A stretch of DNA of 64,000 nt, taken from contig OU015524.1 in assembly GCA_907165065.1 (NCBI GenBank), positions 2,364,416 through 2,428,415 on the forward strand, given 5' to 3'. Every line of letters starts with the position of its first letter. The stretch's first letter is position 1. A model generated the notes under the pieces. It was given only the letters and a program-made list of their open reading frames with translations. It ran no database searches and was not told the origin of the DNA. This DNA comes from Caprimulgus europaeus (lineage: Eukaryota; Chordata; Aves; Caprimulgiformes; Caprimulgidae). Positions 40,035 through 51,450 of the stretch are shown here, piece by piece. Both the position numbers and the translations under genes were made by a program.

Positions 40035-41539
40035 TATTCTGGTCTGAGTCTTGACCTTGGAGGTTCAAGCTCTGACTGTGTATGAATCCAGTGGAGAAGT
40101 CAGGTTGGGGCTCTCAGTAACAGACATTGTCTGAAGTGATGTTTGAGGAGAGGGTCCTGGTGAGCGAGTCGTTTGGTGGCACACAGAACCGCTGCCTGGC
40201 TGGTGCAGCGCGCGTGCGGGTCACAAACAGTTATCTTGCAGATTATTTACTGGAGTCTGCACCAGGAACCAAGGCTGTGTACATAAAGGCATGGCAGATA
40301 AGGCATTAATTGCTGCTTGAAGGCTGTTCATATCCAGAATCTTTCAGCTCTTCCAGCCCTTTCCATAGAGAATTGATATCCAAAGGTGTGGAGCAGGCAG
40401 AGGTAATACCTGCAGAATTGTGGCGGGAGCTGCTGGCATCCAAAGGCAACAGACTGTATTTGTATGACTTGGAGGCTGATCTTTCCTGATGTGTCTTATT
40501 TGGGGCTTCTTTAGTATTGTGGTTGTCATATCTCAACAGTTTCATTGCAAATCTCATTATGTCAGCTCTTTTTTCTTTCAGTTTCAGTTTGGAGGTCATT
40601 TGCCCTTTCACAAGTACCTGGCTCTTATTTTCTTCACGCATTTATTTTTTCTGTAGAGGCAATTTCTAACCTTTTTTTTAAAGAGGCAAATTCTAGCAAT
40701 TGGGGAATGTGGCTACTCTCCCAGGAACTGAAATCTAACAGCAAATAAAAAGTACTGTTATGTTTATTTATCTATCTAATTTATTTATTAAAATACTGTG
40801 ATTTTCAGGCCAGCCTCATGAATTTAAAGATGAGGATTCATGACCATGATGCATCATGCCTTGTATACATCTGCCAGAGGATGTGGAAGAAGACTGCAAA
40901 ACATCTTTCACCTGTAAGTACCTACATGTCAAAAGGTCTTTTTATGTACGTATTAAATTATTAGTGTCTGCTGTTCCTCCTCTTTCTCCTGTCCCCTAAC
41001 ATGAGGTGGCCTTCCCATTTTGGAAACAGAAAAGGTACATTTGTCATGCTCATTGCAGTGCCCTAGGGAGAGCTGCAGACAGAGGGTGGGACTGACTGTG
41101 GATGCCACTGTCACGGGCACAAGGAATCGAGGGAAAGCCACACACATCCCTGACTGAGGCATGGTGGCTTAGGGACCTCCTTGCTAAGCAGGTGGCAACA
41201 CCACATAGCTGCTGATTGGAAACCTCAGCCACTGCTTCCCACTGAAATACTGCCAGAGAAGTGAAGAGCATGGCTGTTGAGCACTGTAAGGCAGGACTGA
41301 GCACAGGGCAAGGCAACAAAAAGAGTTGAGATGCCCAGTTCCCCAGGCCATGAGAACTCATCTTATGGTCACAGTTTTAAGGATTTATTTTGCACCATCT
41401 TAAAATTCTCCTGGTGTTCACTAAGCTATGCCAGCACTTCAGCTTGGTCTAAGTTCTGCCAATCCTCCTGGGGCATGAGGGTCCTTGCAAGACCAGCCTT
41501 CAGTCATCCCTGAGCCCTGGAGACCTGGGGGAAAGGCTG
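40035..41539. other. Intergenic sequence
   Basis: AT-rich around 40740-40800. No repeat family or exon with splice support recognised. Confidence 0.5.
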
Positions 41540-42000
41540 GAGCAAAGAAGAGGTACCCTTAGTGCAAGAGGATCTATTAGGATCAGGTAGCAGAAGGTGA
41601 GATTAGAGAACACCTCAGCAAAGTGCTCATGGCAGGGAGGTTGGAACTAGATGATCTTTAAGGTCCCTTCCAACCCAAACCATTCTATGATTCTATGATT
41701 CTATGAAAGTGGAGATGCATAAGTGGGGTGTTCATCAAGTCCAACCCATGGGGTGTACCCTCAAGTGCTGAGGAAGCTGGCAGATGAGCTTGTGAGGCCA
41801 CTCCACAGGGGAGAAGTGCCTGAGGACTGGAAGAGAGCAAACGCTACATGGGCTGATGAGCACCGTAGTGGATGGAAAACTGGTGGAGTGGCCAGGCCCA
41901 GAGGGTGGTGACCAGTGGCACCAAGCCTAGTTGGAGGCCAGGAACCAGCAGTGAACCTCAAGGCAGGGGGTGCTGCCAGCAAGTGGGGCGAGATGATCCT
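41540..42000 (+). mobile_element. Older CR1 LINE, internal reverse-transcriptase fragment, interrupted
   Basis: GTGCAAGAGGATCTATTAGG and, after an interruption at 41618-41710, the frame QVLRKLADELVRPL and GEVPEDWKRAN belong to the central reverse-transcriptase part of CR1. Further on, GWKTGGVARPRGW corresponds to a later part, so there are internal deletions. Unlike the other copies this is not a 3' end. It is non-functional. Confidence 0.75.
41618..41706 (+). mobile_element. Short CR1 3' tip inserted into an older CR1
   Basis: GGTTGGAACTAGATGATCTT, TTCCAACCCAAACCATTC and three ATTCTATG units form a CR1 3' tip. AAAGTG stands on both sides (before CTCATGGC and after ATTCTATG), consistent with a short target-site duplication. 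The older CR1 frame resumes directly after it. Confidence 0.85.
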
Positions 42001-42811
42001 TCCCCTCTGCTGTGTCCTTCTGTGAGCTCCTCAGTGCAAGATGGACATGGCTGTACTGGAGAAAACCCCCAGCCCAGTGCCCCTCCAGGCCCTGCCTCAG
42101 TTTCCACTGGGATTGGAATGCTGGTCAGTTGGAGCCAACAGCTACTAGTGCCAGCAGGACAGAGCTGTGCTGGCATGGAGCAGCACTGGAAGAGGCAGGC
42201 TCTGGCCCAGCAGTGCTACCCCAGCACTGGCACCAGCACTTCCCACCCTCACTGTCACTGTTTGAGCCGTGTCCTTGGTACATGACAAGGGTCCTCCTGT
42301 CCGGGCTGGGATGGGCCAGGCCAACTGCTGCTGTGGCTCCAGGCAGGATGCCGCTGTGGCTCGGGGACATGCCAGGAGATGAGAGCAAGGGCCAGACATA
42401 GACAGGGCACAGTGGCCAGGAAGGACTAAAGGTCCTTACACAGCCACTATCACCTGCAGCTTGCTGTCCCCTGCAGCCATCCTCCTTGTACACTGACTTT
42501 TGGGCAGTTTCCTCAGACCTCCATAACTCATGGTAGAGATTCACTTCCATGCTGGGTGGTGTGAATGTGTCAGCTCACCCAAAAACTTTTTGAAGTGGCT
42601 CTGACAGCAGCCAGTCTGCTGAGGCTTTTGTGCTTGCTGGTGTGATACTGGGGATGCCTGCACCCTGACAGGGGAGGAAGGATGAACATTTTTAGGAGCT
42701 TATTTTGCTCCTAAGTGCACAAGTTTCAGATTGCAAGTTATGAATTAGAGAACTTGGGAGTTTGGAGCCTCATGAATTAAGTGATGAATGAGTGAATTAA
42801 TGTTAGACTAA
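42001..42811. other. G+C-rich intergenic sequence
   Basis: Overlapping open frames on both strands (to 141 codons, 42125-42550 minus) reflect base composition; none is supported as a gene. Confidence 0.4.
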
Positions 42812-42876
42812 TATGTACTAAAAATATGGACTAAAAATATGGACTAAAAATATGTACTGAAAATATGGACTAAAAG
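42812..42876 (+). repeat. 13-bp tandem repeat, five copies
   Basis: The unit is TATGGACTAAAAA or TATGTACTAAAAA, in the order T, G, G, T, G at the variable base; copy four has one further change and the last copy ends in G. Confidence 0.93.
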
Positions 42877-43162
42877 GGGATTGAGCCACTGTTTGCCTTT
42901 TTTGTTTGTTTGTTTTCCTAATAAGCTTATAAAGTATAGTTGAATTCAGAGTATGTTGTCCTGTAAACATGAGAGATCCAAACAGACCATGACACTGCTC
43001 TGTCCAGAAAAGGCTTCCTGTTGCTTTGCATGGTCTGCAGGACAGGGTGGAGGCTGTTTACTATTTAGAGAAGCTTCACAGAAAATATTCTTCATCTGTA
43101 AGTTAAAAGACCTGCCTTTATATTTCTGGTTTTGCTTTCTGCAAACAAAACCTGGAACATGA

Positions 43163-43772
43163 TGTGGTGGTTTTAGCCTGGCCAGCAGCCAAACACCAAA
43201 CAGCTGCTCGCTCACCCTTCCCTGATGGGATGGGGGAGAACATCAGGAGGGTAAAAGTGAGAAAACTCGTGGGTTAAGATAAAAACAATTTAATAAAATC
43301 CTCAGTAAAATGAGAATGATAACAGTAATAATGGAATATTTGTATATTCCAAAGGAGTGATGCACAGTGCAGTTGCTCAGCACCTGCTGGCTGATGCCCA
43401 GACTGGTCCCAGATGGCCATTCCAGAGCAGAGACAATCCCAAAACTGAAAACTACAATCCTGGAAGAGTCAGAGAGCCCGAGAGATCCCCCAGCTTTCTG
43501 GTCAACCCTCATTCATGTACTCAACATGACATGATAGGATATGGAATATCCCACTGGCAGAGCCAAATGCCAGTTTGGGTTTGCTAATTACTACACTTCC
43601 CCCAAGTCCTTTGCACCTGCAAACCAGCAAAACACAGGGAGGGTGGAAATGTTCTTCATCTTCCAGTAACAACTAAGAACCTCAGTATGTTGTCAACATT
43701 CTTCTCATACCAGATCCCACACTGCCTGCAAACCACAGCGCTGTTGGTGCTACTAAGAAGAAAACCAGGACA
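43163..43772 (-). mobile_element. Solo LTR of a bird endogenous retrovirus (ERVL-like)
   Basis: A block of 610 bp begins TGTGGTGGTTTTAGCC and ends AAAACCAGGACA on the plus strand; it is the reverse complement type of the LTR at 60034. The flanks are CATGA before and CATGG after, an imperfect 5-bp target duplication, fitting an ERVL-type insertion. There is no viral coding sequence on either side, so the rest was lost by LTR-LTR recombination. Family naming is from memory. Confidence 0.85.
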
Positions 43773-43783
43773 CATGGGAATCC

Positions 43784-43870
43784 CATAGAATCATAGAATG
43801 TTGTGAGTTGGAGGGACCCTCAAGGATCAGCAGCCCAACTCCTGCACAGGACATCACTGGTTGCTCCCAA
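43784..43870 (-). mobile_element. CR1 LINE 3' tip fragment next to the LTR
   Basis: CATAGAATCATAGAATGTTG and GAGTTGGAGGGACCCTCAAG mark the reversed CR1 3' end. It starts about ten bases after the LTR and fades after about 90 bases. Confidence 0.8.
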
Positions 43871-44529
43871 GTGGTGCGCTGGTTTTGCTGTGTTAGGAAC
43901 GGGGTTGGCATCTGACTGAGTCTCAAACATCTGGAGACACAGCATAAGACAGACAACTGCCCTTCATCCTCCAGCAGTGCCTTTGGTGGGCACATCTCCC
44001 CAGGCAGGGAATGAGGCCATTCCTGAGAAGAACTGGTCAGGTGGAGCCAGCGTTTCACTGCCTGTGCACATCAGTTTGGGACGCTGTGTTCTCACTCTAG
44101 ACTTGTTGCAGTCAGAACTCATCTTCCCACCTGGATCATCGTGGGTATCCTCCATTAGCAACACTTTGCTCTGGTGGGCATCCTGCTGCGTGTTGCAGCA
44201 GTTTGGAGCTAAAGAATTTATTCTGGAAGCATGTTTTGTACACAGCAGAAAATGGAAAAGAACAGGGATATTGCAACAGTGAACTGTGGGGTGGACAAAT
44301 ACGTTCTACCCTATAGTTTCTAAGCATTGCACTGTGCCATCCATTGTTTCAAAATCGCTTTCCCTCCCATAATTATCTTCAAAAGAGAAGGCTGATCCAA
44401 AGTGGTTGCTTTTTTTTTTCAGGGTGGCTCATTGATTTCCATTTTTAATAATAAAGGTGAATAAACAAAAGAAAAAAACCCATATGATATGTTACCTAGC
44501 ATTTAAAATAGAGAGAACACATATCTGTG

Positions 44530-44660
44530 CCACAGCACACTTCATTTGAGGACATCAAAGTGTCTCACAGAGGTCATAATCCTCATTTCAAAGATGAGGA
44601 AACAGAGGTGCTGAGAGGAAAAGTGGCTTAGCAGGTCAGTGGCAAAGTGGGGCGAGAGCC
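44530..44660 (+). mobile_element. MIR-like SINE fragment
   Basis: CATAATCCTCATTTCAAAGA, then TGAGGAAACAGAGGTGCTGA and later GTCAGTGGCAAAGTGG follow the core-SINE/MIR body order. Diverged but collinear over about 90 bases. Confidence 0.7.
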
Positions 44661-44758
44661 TCCCAAGCCTGTACTGCAGGCAGAGTGGAGGGAGCAGAGG
44701 AGAACCAACCCATCGTCACCTCATCAGGACAGCCCAGGTCCCAAGTGCAATAACTCAC

Positions 44759-45390
44759 ACGGAATCACAGACTGGTGGGGGTTGAAAGGGACCTCAGGAG
44801 ATCATCCAGTCCAAACCCCTGCCAAAGCAGGTTCACCCAGAGCAGGTTGCACAGGATGGCATCCAGGCGAGTTTGGAACATCTCCAGAGAATGAGACTCC
44901 ACACCCTCTTCTGGGCAGCCTGTCCCAGGGCTCTGGCACCCCCACAGTGAAGAAGTTTCTCCTCATCTTCAGCTGGAACTTCCTGTGCTCCAGTTTGTAC
45001 CCATTGCCCCTTGTCCTGTCACTGGGCACCACTGAGCAGAGTCTGGCACCATCCTCTCGACACCCGCCCTTTAGATATTGATCAGCATTGATGAGATCCC
45101 CTCTCAGTCTGCTCCTCTCCAGGCTGGACAGGCCCAGCTCTCTCAGCCTTTCCTCAGTAGAGATGCTCCAGTCCCCTCATCATCTTCATAGCTCTCCGCT
45201 ATGAAGTTCCTGGTCTTTCTTGAACTGAGGAGCCCAGAACTGGACACAGCACTGCAGATGTGGCCTCACCAGGGCACAGTAGAGAGGGAGAACTTCCCTT
45301 GACCTGCTGGCCGCACTCTTCTGAATGCACCTCAGGAGACCATTGGCCTCCTTGGCCACGAGGGCCCATTGCTGGCTCATGGTTGCTCTC
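44759..45390 (-). mobile_element. CR1 LINE 3' fragment, about 630 bp
   Basis: It begins with the reversed tip GGAATCACAGACTGGTGG and contains reversed coding sequence with frameshifts, extending into the region of [20 protein letters not shown]. Same broad subfamily as the copy at 50916 but more diverged. Confidence 0.92.
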
Positions 45391-46101
45391 CACAGGCACA
45401 GCCACACTGCAGGGAGAGCAGCAAATCGCGCCACAAGCCGTGGAGCCAGCAAATTCTGGGTTCCTCCTGTTTTGTGTCTAAAGGGTAGTCCGGTGTTGTC
45501 TGATGTTGGCCTTTGATGGTGCAATCACGAGGTGCCATTGTGGCCTTTCCCTCACCAAGGGCACTGGTGGAGTCTGGCTTCTCAACTTTGTTGTCTGTTT
45601 TCCCAAAACTTTTGAGTCCTTGAGAATTTTTGAGCCTTTCTGTCAGATCTGATCGTTGTGAGGCAGTGGAGTCACAAAGAACACGTCCTTGCACACACAC
45701 ACGTGCATGCACACACAGACGTGTCTGTCTTGGCATTGCCACTTAGGGGCACCTTATCCTATGGGACTCTGCAATCAGACAACATTTTAATGTTGTAGAT
45801 CTGTGGATTTGAACTTTTATTCTCTGTAACATGGTTCTGCAATGGGATTAAAGTCGGTACAGCGAGGATCTTCACGGTGCTGATTCCGTAGCCGCTACTA
45901 TTTAATCTTAGGAGAAAACGCTTCCCAACGGGAGACACCAAATTGGACTTCCAGCTTTGTAGCTGCATCTCCTTTGAGCCCTGAGAGACTCACTGTGAAG
46001 TAGAGACTCATTCAGGTTATTCCTTTGATGAATAACTTGCGTGAGAAGACTTTTCTGTGCCTGCAGCCGTGCTGCCTTGGGTCATGGTCCTGCCGTATCT
46101 T

Positions 46102-46146
46102 TTGAGAGGGAATTTTGAGAGAGGGAGAGGTTGAGAGGGAATTTTG
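46102..46146 (+). repeat. Two-copy direct repeat
   Basis: TTGAGAGGGAATTTTG at 46102-46117 and again at 46131-46146. Confidence 0.85.
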
Positions 46147-47294
46147 GTGTGAAATTCTGAAGTAGTGACTTTCCAGCTTTCTTGATTTGTGAACTCTGAA
46201 AATAATTTAGGGGGCTGTTCAGTTTACCTTGATGGTAAATTGAAACCTACTGTTGAGAGGTTGGTTTTTTTAATGGACTCATTAAAGAGAGGTCATGGAT
46301 GCCACAGATCTTCTGTCCAAAAGCTGAAAACAATTGCTGTAAAGAACACCCCTGCTATTTCAGGAGTGCTTCTCATGGCTCAGGAGAGAACATCTTTCCC
46401 TCTGAGGACTAGAAGACAACTGCTCCATGGGTGTATTAGAGTTCCAGAGCATGATGTGGTCATGAGTTAACGGAAGATCTTAGAGTGTTTTTCATAAAGC
46501 AGTTTGCCTCTGAAAGGTAGACACGATCTGGGGGATTCTCCCTCTCTACTTATAGTGTTGGAAGCAGCAAAATCAGTGGGACCCAGGATCCTGGCTCCGT
46601 CTGGGCTCGCTCCTCACACCCATATGTGTGCAGGGAGCTGTTGGACCTGCTGACCTCGGGAGGTCAGCTCTTGGCTCAGGGAGCAGACAGTCTACCTTTG
46701 TGACAGGTGACACGACTGGTAGTTCCTATTCATGATAACTGCTTTGAAAGGTCTCGTGGTGTCACCTTCTGGTTCACAGTGCATCCCTGTCTGCTTTCTA
46801 CTTCTTCAGACGAGAGTTAGAACAGGTGGGTAGTAGGGGGAAGTTGTCTAGCTTTGACGTTCACCCTCATTGACCTTCATCTCTTTTTGCTTGATGAAGT
46901 CCATGTTACCCATCAATTAGAAAGACACAGCGTTGTTCTTAGCCCACAGGAGGGCTGTGAGAGTTTTACTAATAAACTCTTCTAGATCATCAAGTGAAAT
47001 GTGCTATATAAATGCAGATGAACGTTACTAGAAAGCCTGCAGGTTCTTTGCCTTGTGTGTCTCTTCTGTGGTGTCTGCCAGCAGACCTGAATACATTTGC
47101 TGCTCACATTACTGATCTCAGATGTAATATCTCAACTGAACAGACTTTTGCTCCTTATGTTTTAAATATTATAGTGCATTGTATCATGCAACCTATGATA
47201 ATACTGTTTAGCATCTCTGTTATTAGAGCATCTCTTTATGCTTTTGTTGTTACAGGTCCCAGAGGCATTGTTTATGGGCAGACCTCAAAGACCT

Positions 47295-47420
47295 ACTAGT
47301 ACTTCAGTTTTCCAGATAGGAAAACCAAGGCCCATTTTCCAAGCAAAAACTCAGAGCCAGTGGTGCAGAAACTGGGTCTTCTACCTCTCCCATACATTCT
47401 CTCCAAGCTCTGAGAAACTG
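47295..47420 (+). mobile_element. Possible MIR-like SINE fragment, weak
   Basis: TTTTCCAGATAGGAAAACCA followed by CAGAGCCAGTGGTGCAGAAA has the MIR body order but with many changes. Confidence 0.3.
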
Positions 47421-49505
47421 TGATTTCAAAAGCACTGAAGACTATAAATTACAGGACCTCAGCACAGAGTTTGCAAGTGAAAGTAAGTTTGCTCCACAGA
47501 ACTTTTTCTCCCTCCGTGTACTGTGAGTGATGCTTCCACTGGGAGCTGCAGCAGGTGAGATCCCTGTCTGTCTGGTTACTCTTGGTGGGATGATTTATCT
47601 GGAGGGGAAAGCTCTCACCCATTAGCAATGGCTCCTATTCTACTGGTTGGATATTGAATGTTTCACATCCTCAGGTGCTTCACTAGTATTCTTCTCTTAG
47701 TACCGAGCCTGTTTGCTGGTTACCAGTATGTTCCTTGGACTTGCAAGGCTTTATGGGCTGTTGTTCAGAAATAATTATTTGGAGAACAGACACAGATGGT
47801 GGTGGAGAAGGGATACCTGAAGATCCCTCTTCTTCACACCTTACCAAGAGAATATAATAATTACTGGCCTAGGTGGTCGTGGTCCTCCATCTTTTCATGA
47901 ACCTATATTCATGATGTCAAGATGAGCCAAGAAATATTTTCCTCCCTCCAGCCAATGTGGGTGCTTTGAAAGGAGGTGCTGGCTTGATTTCTGTTAAACT
48001 GAAGATGGCTTTTCCATGTCTACCTTGCCTTTGGTGATTGTCCTGGTACCTCTTGTTGATGCATCAAACCTTGGCATGGCAATGTGCTTTCCTTGTTGGT
48101 CATTTTAGGTGTTAATTGCAATTACCCAGCAATTTTGGCACCTCATATTGGAGGTGTAGGTGAGTAGCGGGGGTTTGGGCATTTTGCTGCTGGAGCCAGA
48201 CACCTGGAAGGGAGGTATGGGAGTTGCTGTCACCACACCTAAACCCTTTGTCAATCTGAGGCCAGAGTGCCCAAGGTGAGTAATTGTTATTGATGGAGAA
48301 GCTGCCTCGTTTGTCCACTGAATAAATAAAGCAGATTTTCCAGCTGTTCCTTCCTCCAAGTCTCTCCTAGCTCCTTCCAATTTCCCCACATCACTCCCTT
48401 TTCCTAATCTCTCCACCTTTTCTCTATGGCTTCCTCCTGCAGTTTCAGCTCTGGTGGGTATCATCTCCCAGGTTGGTATGATCTTCCCAACTGAAGCGGG
48501 CTTTGCAAGGGCAACCTGAATATTTACCTGTACAACCGTCATCCCAAAATCATCCGAGTCAAAAAGTGATGGTTTTGCCTCCTGTTGCAATGGTCATATT
48601 TAATTGTTAGTTAAATATCGAGGTCACCAGCCACTCCTATTGCTAAAGACGCACGATGGCTTTTAAACAAGCAGTGCTGGAGGGCAAAGGCATTTACTGA
48701 CCAAACCATCTGCAGAAGAATTGACCTTTCCATTTGCCCTTCAAAGCCAGGGTTGCCATATTCTCCCAGAACCTGTGATCTCAGTAGCAAGTTAGTGTCC
48801 TGCTGGGGTGGCTGGTCCTGAGGTGCCCATGTTTCCTGCTGCTTGCTTCAGTAACTGCAATGATTTCAGCATCCTTATGAAAAACAATTCAGACAATCTA
48901 TCAAGTCTGTCCAAAAGCAGAAATGCAGCATGGTAGGACACACCAAAACCCATTTTGAAAGTAGTACACTAGTGGAACATCCAGACCCTGCAGCCACTCT
49001 GGGTCAATATACAATAACATCGGTGCTGGCTGAAGCTTTTATTCCATTGGAGCCGCTCTGTCACATTGATTTATGCCAGAGAATAGCTGGGTTGCTTTTC
49101 TGTGTGTAAATCCACTTCCTAACCTGGCAGGTTTTACAGCACAGAGGTGTCAGTGAGATATTGGTACTTGTTTCTTCCCTGTGTTCTGGCAGGGATATGT
49201 TTCTGGTCCTCTTTGCCAAGGGTATGGCTCCTTTAGAAATGCTTTTTGTGGAAGAGCTTTACTTGGGGAAAGAGTTATTTTTAATTACAGTTTTATGCTG
49301 TTCAAATGTTAAAGCCTTTGCATAGCAGAGGTGTGCTAGCTTAAAAATGCGTGTGTTTGCATGGTTCTGGGAATCAGTATAAATTATGCTAGCAAGAACA
49401 TGTTTTTTGTTTATATGTTGAGAAAGCTGGTAGTGTAATTGAATATAACTCTAAACAAAATAACCCTGGTGCTATTTTTCATTCACAGGCCACCCAGCTG
49501 AAATA

Positions 49506-49715
49506 TCATAGAATAATAGAACCATAAAATGGTTTGGGTTGGAAGGGACCTTAAAAGCCATCTAGTTCCAACCCCCTGCCTTGAGCAGGGACACCTTCCA
49601 CTAGACCAGGTTGCTCAAAGCCTCATCCAACCTGGCCGAGAACACTTCCAGGGAGGGGACATCTACAACTTCCCTGGGAAAATATCCTCACCATCACTGT
49701 ATCGACAAGACCAAC
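49506..49715 (-). mobile_element. CR1 LINE 3' tail fragment
   Basis: Reversed tip ATCATAGAATAATAGAACCA and GGTTTGGGTTGGAAGGGACC; the body 'gtctagtggaaggtgtccc' on the minus strand marks the same subfamily as 17120, 54205 and 57936. Decays after about 49700. Confidence 0.9.
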
Positions 49716-50915
49716 TGTGAGGGGTCAAGTGAGTTGGAGTCAGACTCATCTCACCACCTTCTCCTGTCCAACTCCAGCATCAACAACTTGATACTGGAGA
49801 CTCCCCATATAAAGGATTTTAGGATGGGATAAACCATGGTGTAGAATAATCTGTTTCTATCCACTGGGTGATAAAGGAGCCCAGATCTGCTGCTGACAGT
49901 GTAAATAGCCAGTATCAGCTAGATAAATCCCGTGTTTGACCCCTGAGATCCTCAGTAGGGCTCCAGACTGCCAGTCTCACCTCCCACTCACCTGGGCACA
50001 GTGCCCACTACAGGTATACAGCACCGGTCCCTGCTCAGCCTGTCTTAATTAAAACCACCTTTATTGTCCGATAGGTACCGACAGAATATAACCCGCGGGC
50101 CAGCAGGCTCCTGCCCTGAGGATGTTTCCCTGTAAGCAGATGGCAAGCAGAAAATCTGCCAGAAAAGCTCTGCCTTGGGAGGTTCGCAGCATTTTTGTCT
50201 TTCCCTATCATTGCTGGCTGACGTGGGCTCTGGTTACAGAAAAGATCTTCAAGGCTAAGGCAGTGTGGAAAGCCTGCAAGGGGAAAACGTGAAACCCAGG
50301 GAGGGAAGAAGACCCAAGCGATCAGTATTCACCAGTGGGGATTTCATTTCAGCCCATCCCTCTCCTCCACGCTCAGCGCTGTGTGCACACACCATGTGGG
50401 AGCACAGCTCTGCCCGAGGAGGTGCAGCATCCTGGGCAGGGGAAGGAGTGGGGGATGGCACGTCCTTGGCTTCATTGGACTGACTCGAAAGGGATTTCAC
50501 CAGCTGACATCATGACTCGTACAAGGTTGGCGGGGATGTCGGCGGCAGAGGCGGTAATTAAACCCCCGGCATTCCAGCCGGAGGCACGGTCGTGTCCTGC
50601 TTCGTCTGAAGCAGAGCTGGTCTGACACAGCAGAAGCCTTACGTAACCAGGCCAGATCTTTCATTTTTGGAGCAGGAGTTTCAGAAGAACAACATCCGTG
50701 GGATGTTTTGCTATTTTTAAGAGGAGGAGTGTACTTGTGTCCCCCTCTGTCTCACACTCGGCTAGGCGGCCTGCGCGTCAGGCAGCTACGCAAGCCTTTC
50801 GTTTGCCTTCCCTCTCTGTTTTGCCTTGGGATAGCAGAGGTTTGTGCTGGCATCTGAGCCATTTTCTGATTGCTGGTCTACAACCAGAGTCGTGTTTCAG
50901 AAGCCTTTTGGCACA
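49716..50915. other. Intergenic sequence
   Basis: No repeat family or supported exon recognised. Confidence 0.5.
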
Positions 50916-51450
50916 CAGAATCACAGAATGTCAGGGGTTGGAAGGGACCTCGAAAGCTCATCCAGTCCAACCCCCCTGCCGGAGCAGGAACACCTACATG
51001 AGATCACACAGGAAGGCGTCCAGGTGGGTCTTGAATGTCTCCAGAGAAGGAGACTCCACACCCTCCCTGGGCAGCCTGTTCCAGTGCTCTGTCACCCTCA
51101 CAGGAAAGAAGTTTCTTCTCAAGTTTAAGCAGAACCTCCTGTGTTCCAGCTCACACCCATTGCCCCTTGTCCTATCACTGGACATCACTGAGAAGAGCCT
51201 GGCTCCATCCTCCTGACACTCACCCTTCATATATTTATAAACATTAATGAGGTCCCCCCTCAGCCTCCTCTTCTCCAAGCTAAAGAGCCCCAGCTCCCTC
51301 AGCCTTTCCTCATCAGGGAGATGCTCCACTCCCTTCATCATCTTGGTGGCTCTGTGCTGGACTCTCTCCAGCAGCTCCCTGTCCTTCTTGAACTGTGGGG
51401 CCCAGAACTGGACACAATATTCCAGCTGTGGCCTCACCAGGGCTGCCCCG
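50916..51450 (-). mobile_element. CR1 LINE 3' fragment, best-preserved copy
   Basis: The minus strand from 51437 to 50994 keeps a 147-codon frame open to its natural stop. It has the C-terminal CR1 reverse-transcriptase features [45 protein letters not shown] and [10 protein letters not shown]. Lack of stops suggests it is younger than its neighbours. It is 5'-truncated near 51450, so it cannot move by itself. Confidence 0.95.

Larger units (their letters stand above)
45391..49505. other. Intergenic sequence
   Basis: It contains a CA-rich tract with ACGTG units (45692-45725), a 16-base direct repeat (46102-46146) and a weak MIR-like piece near 47290. A 161-codon minus-strand frame at 48105-48590 resembles no protein I know and is not called. 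Confidence 0.5.

Noticed and set aside
42012-42550. Overlapping frames of 129-141 codons on both strands
   Set aside because: Moderate GC content and lack of stops on both strands explain them; part overlaps decayed CR1 sequence.
48105-48590. 161-codon minus-strand open frame
   Set aside because: I looked for a gag-like or host match and recognise none; no flanking LTR, splice signals or GC shift. It may be chance.
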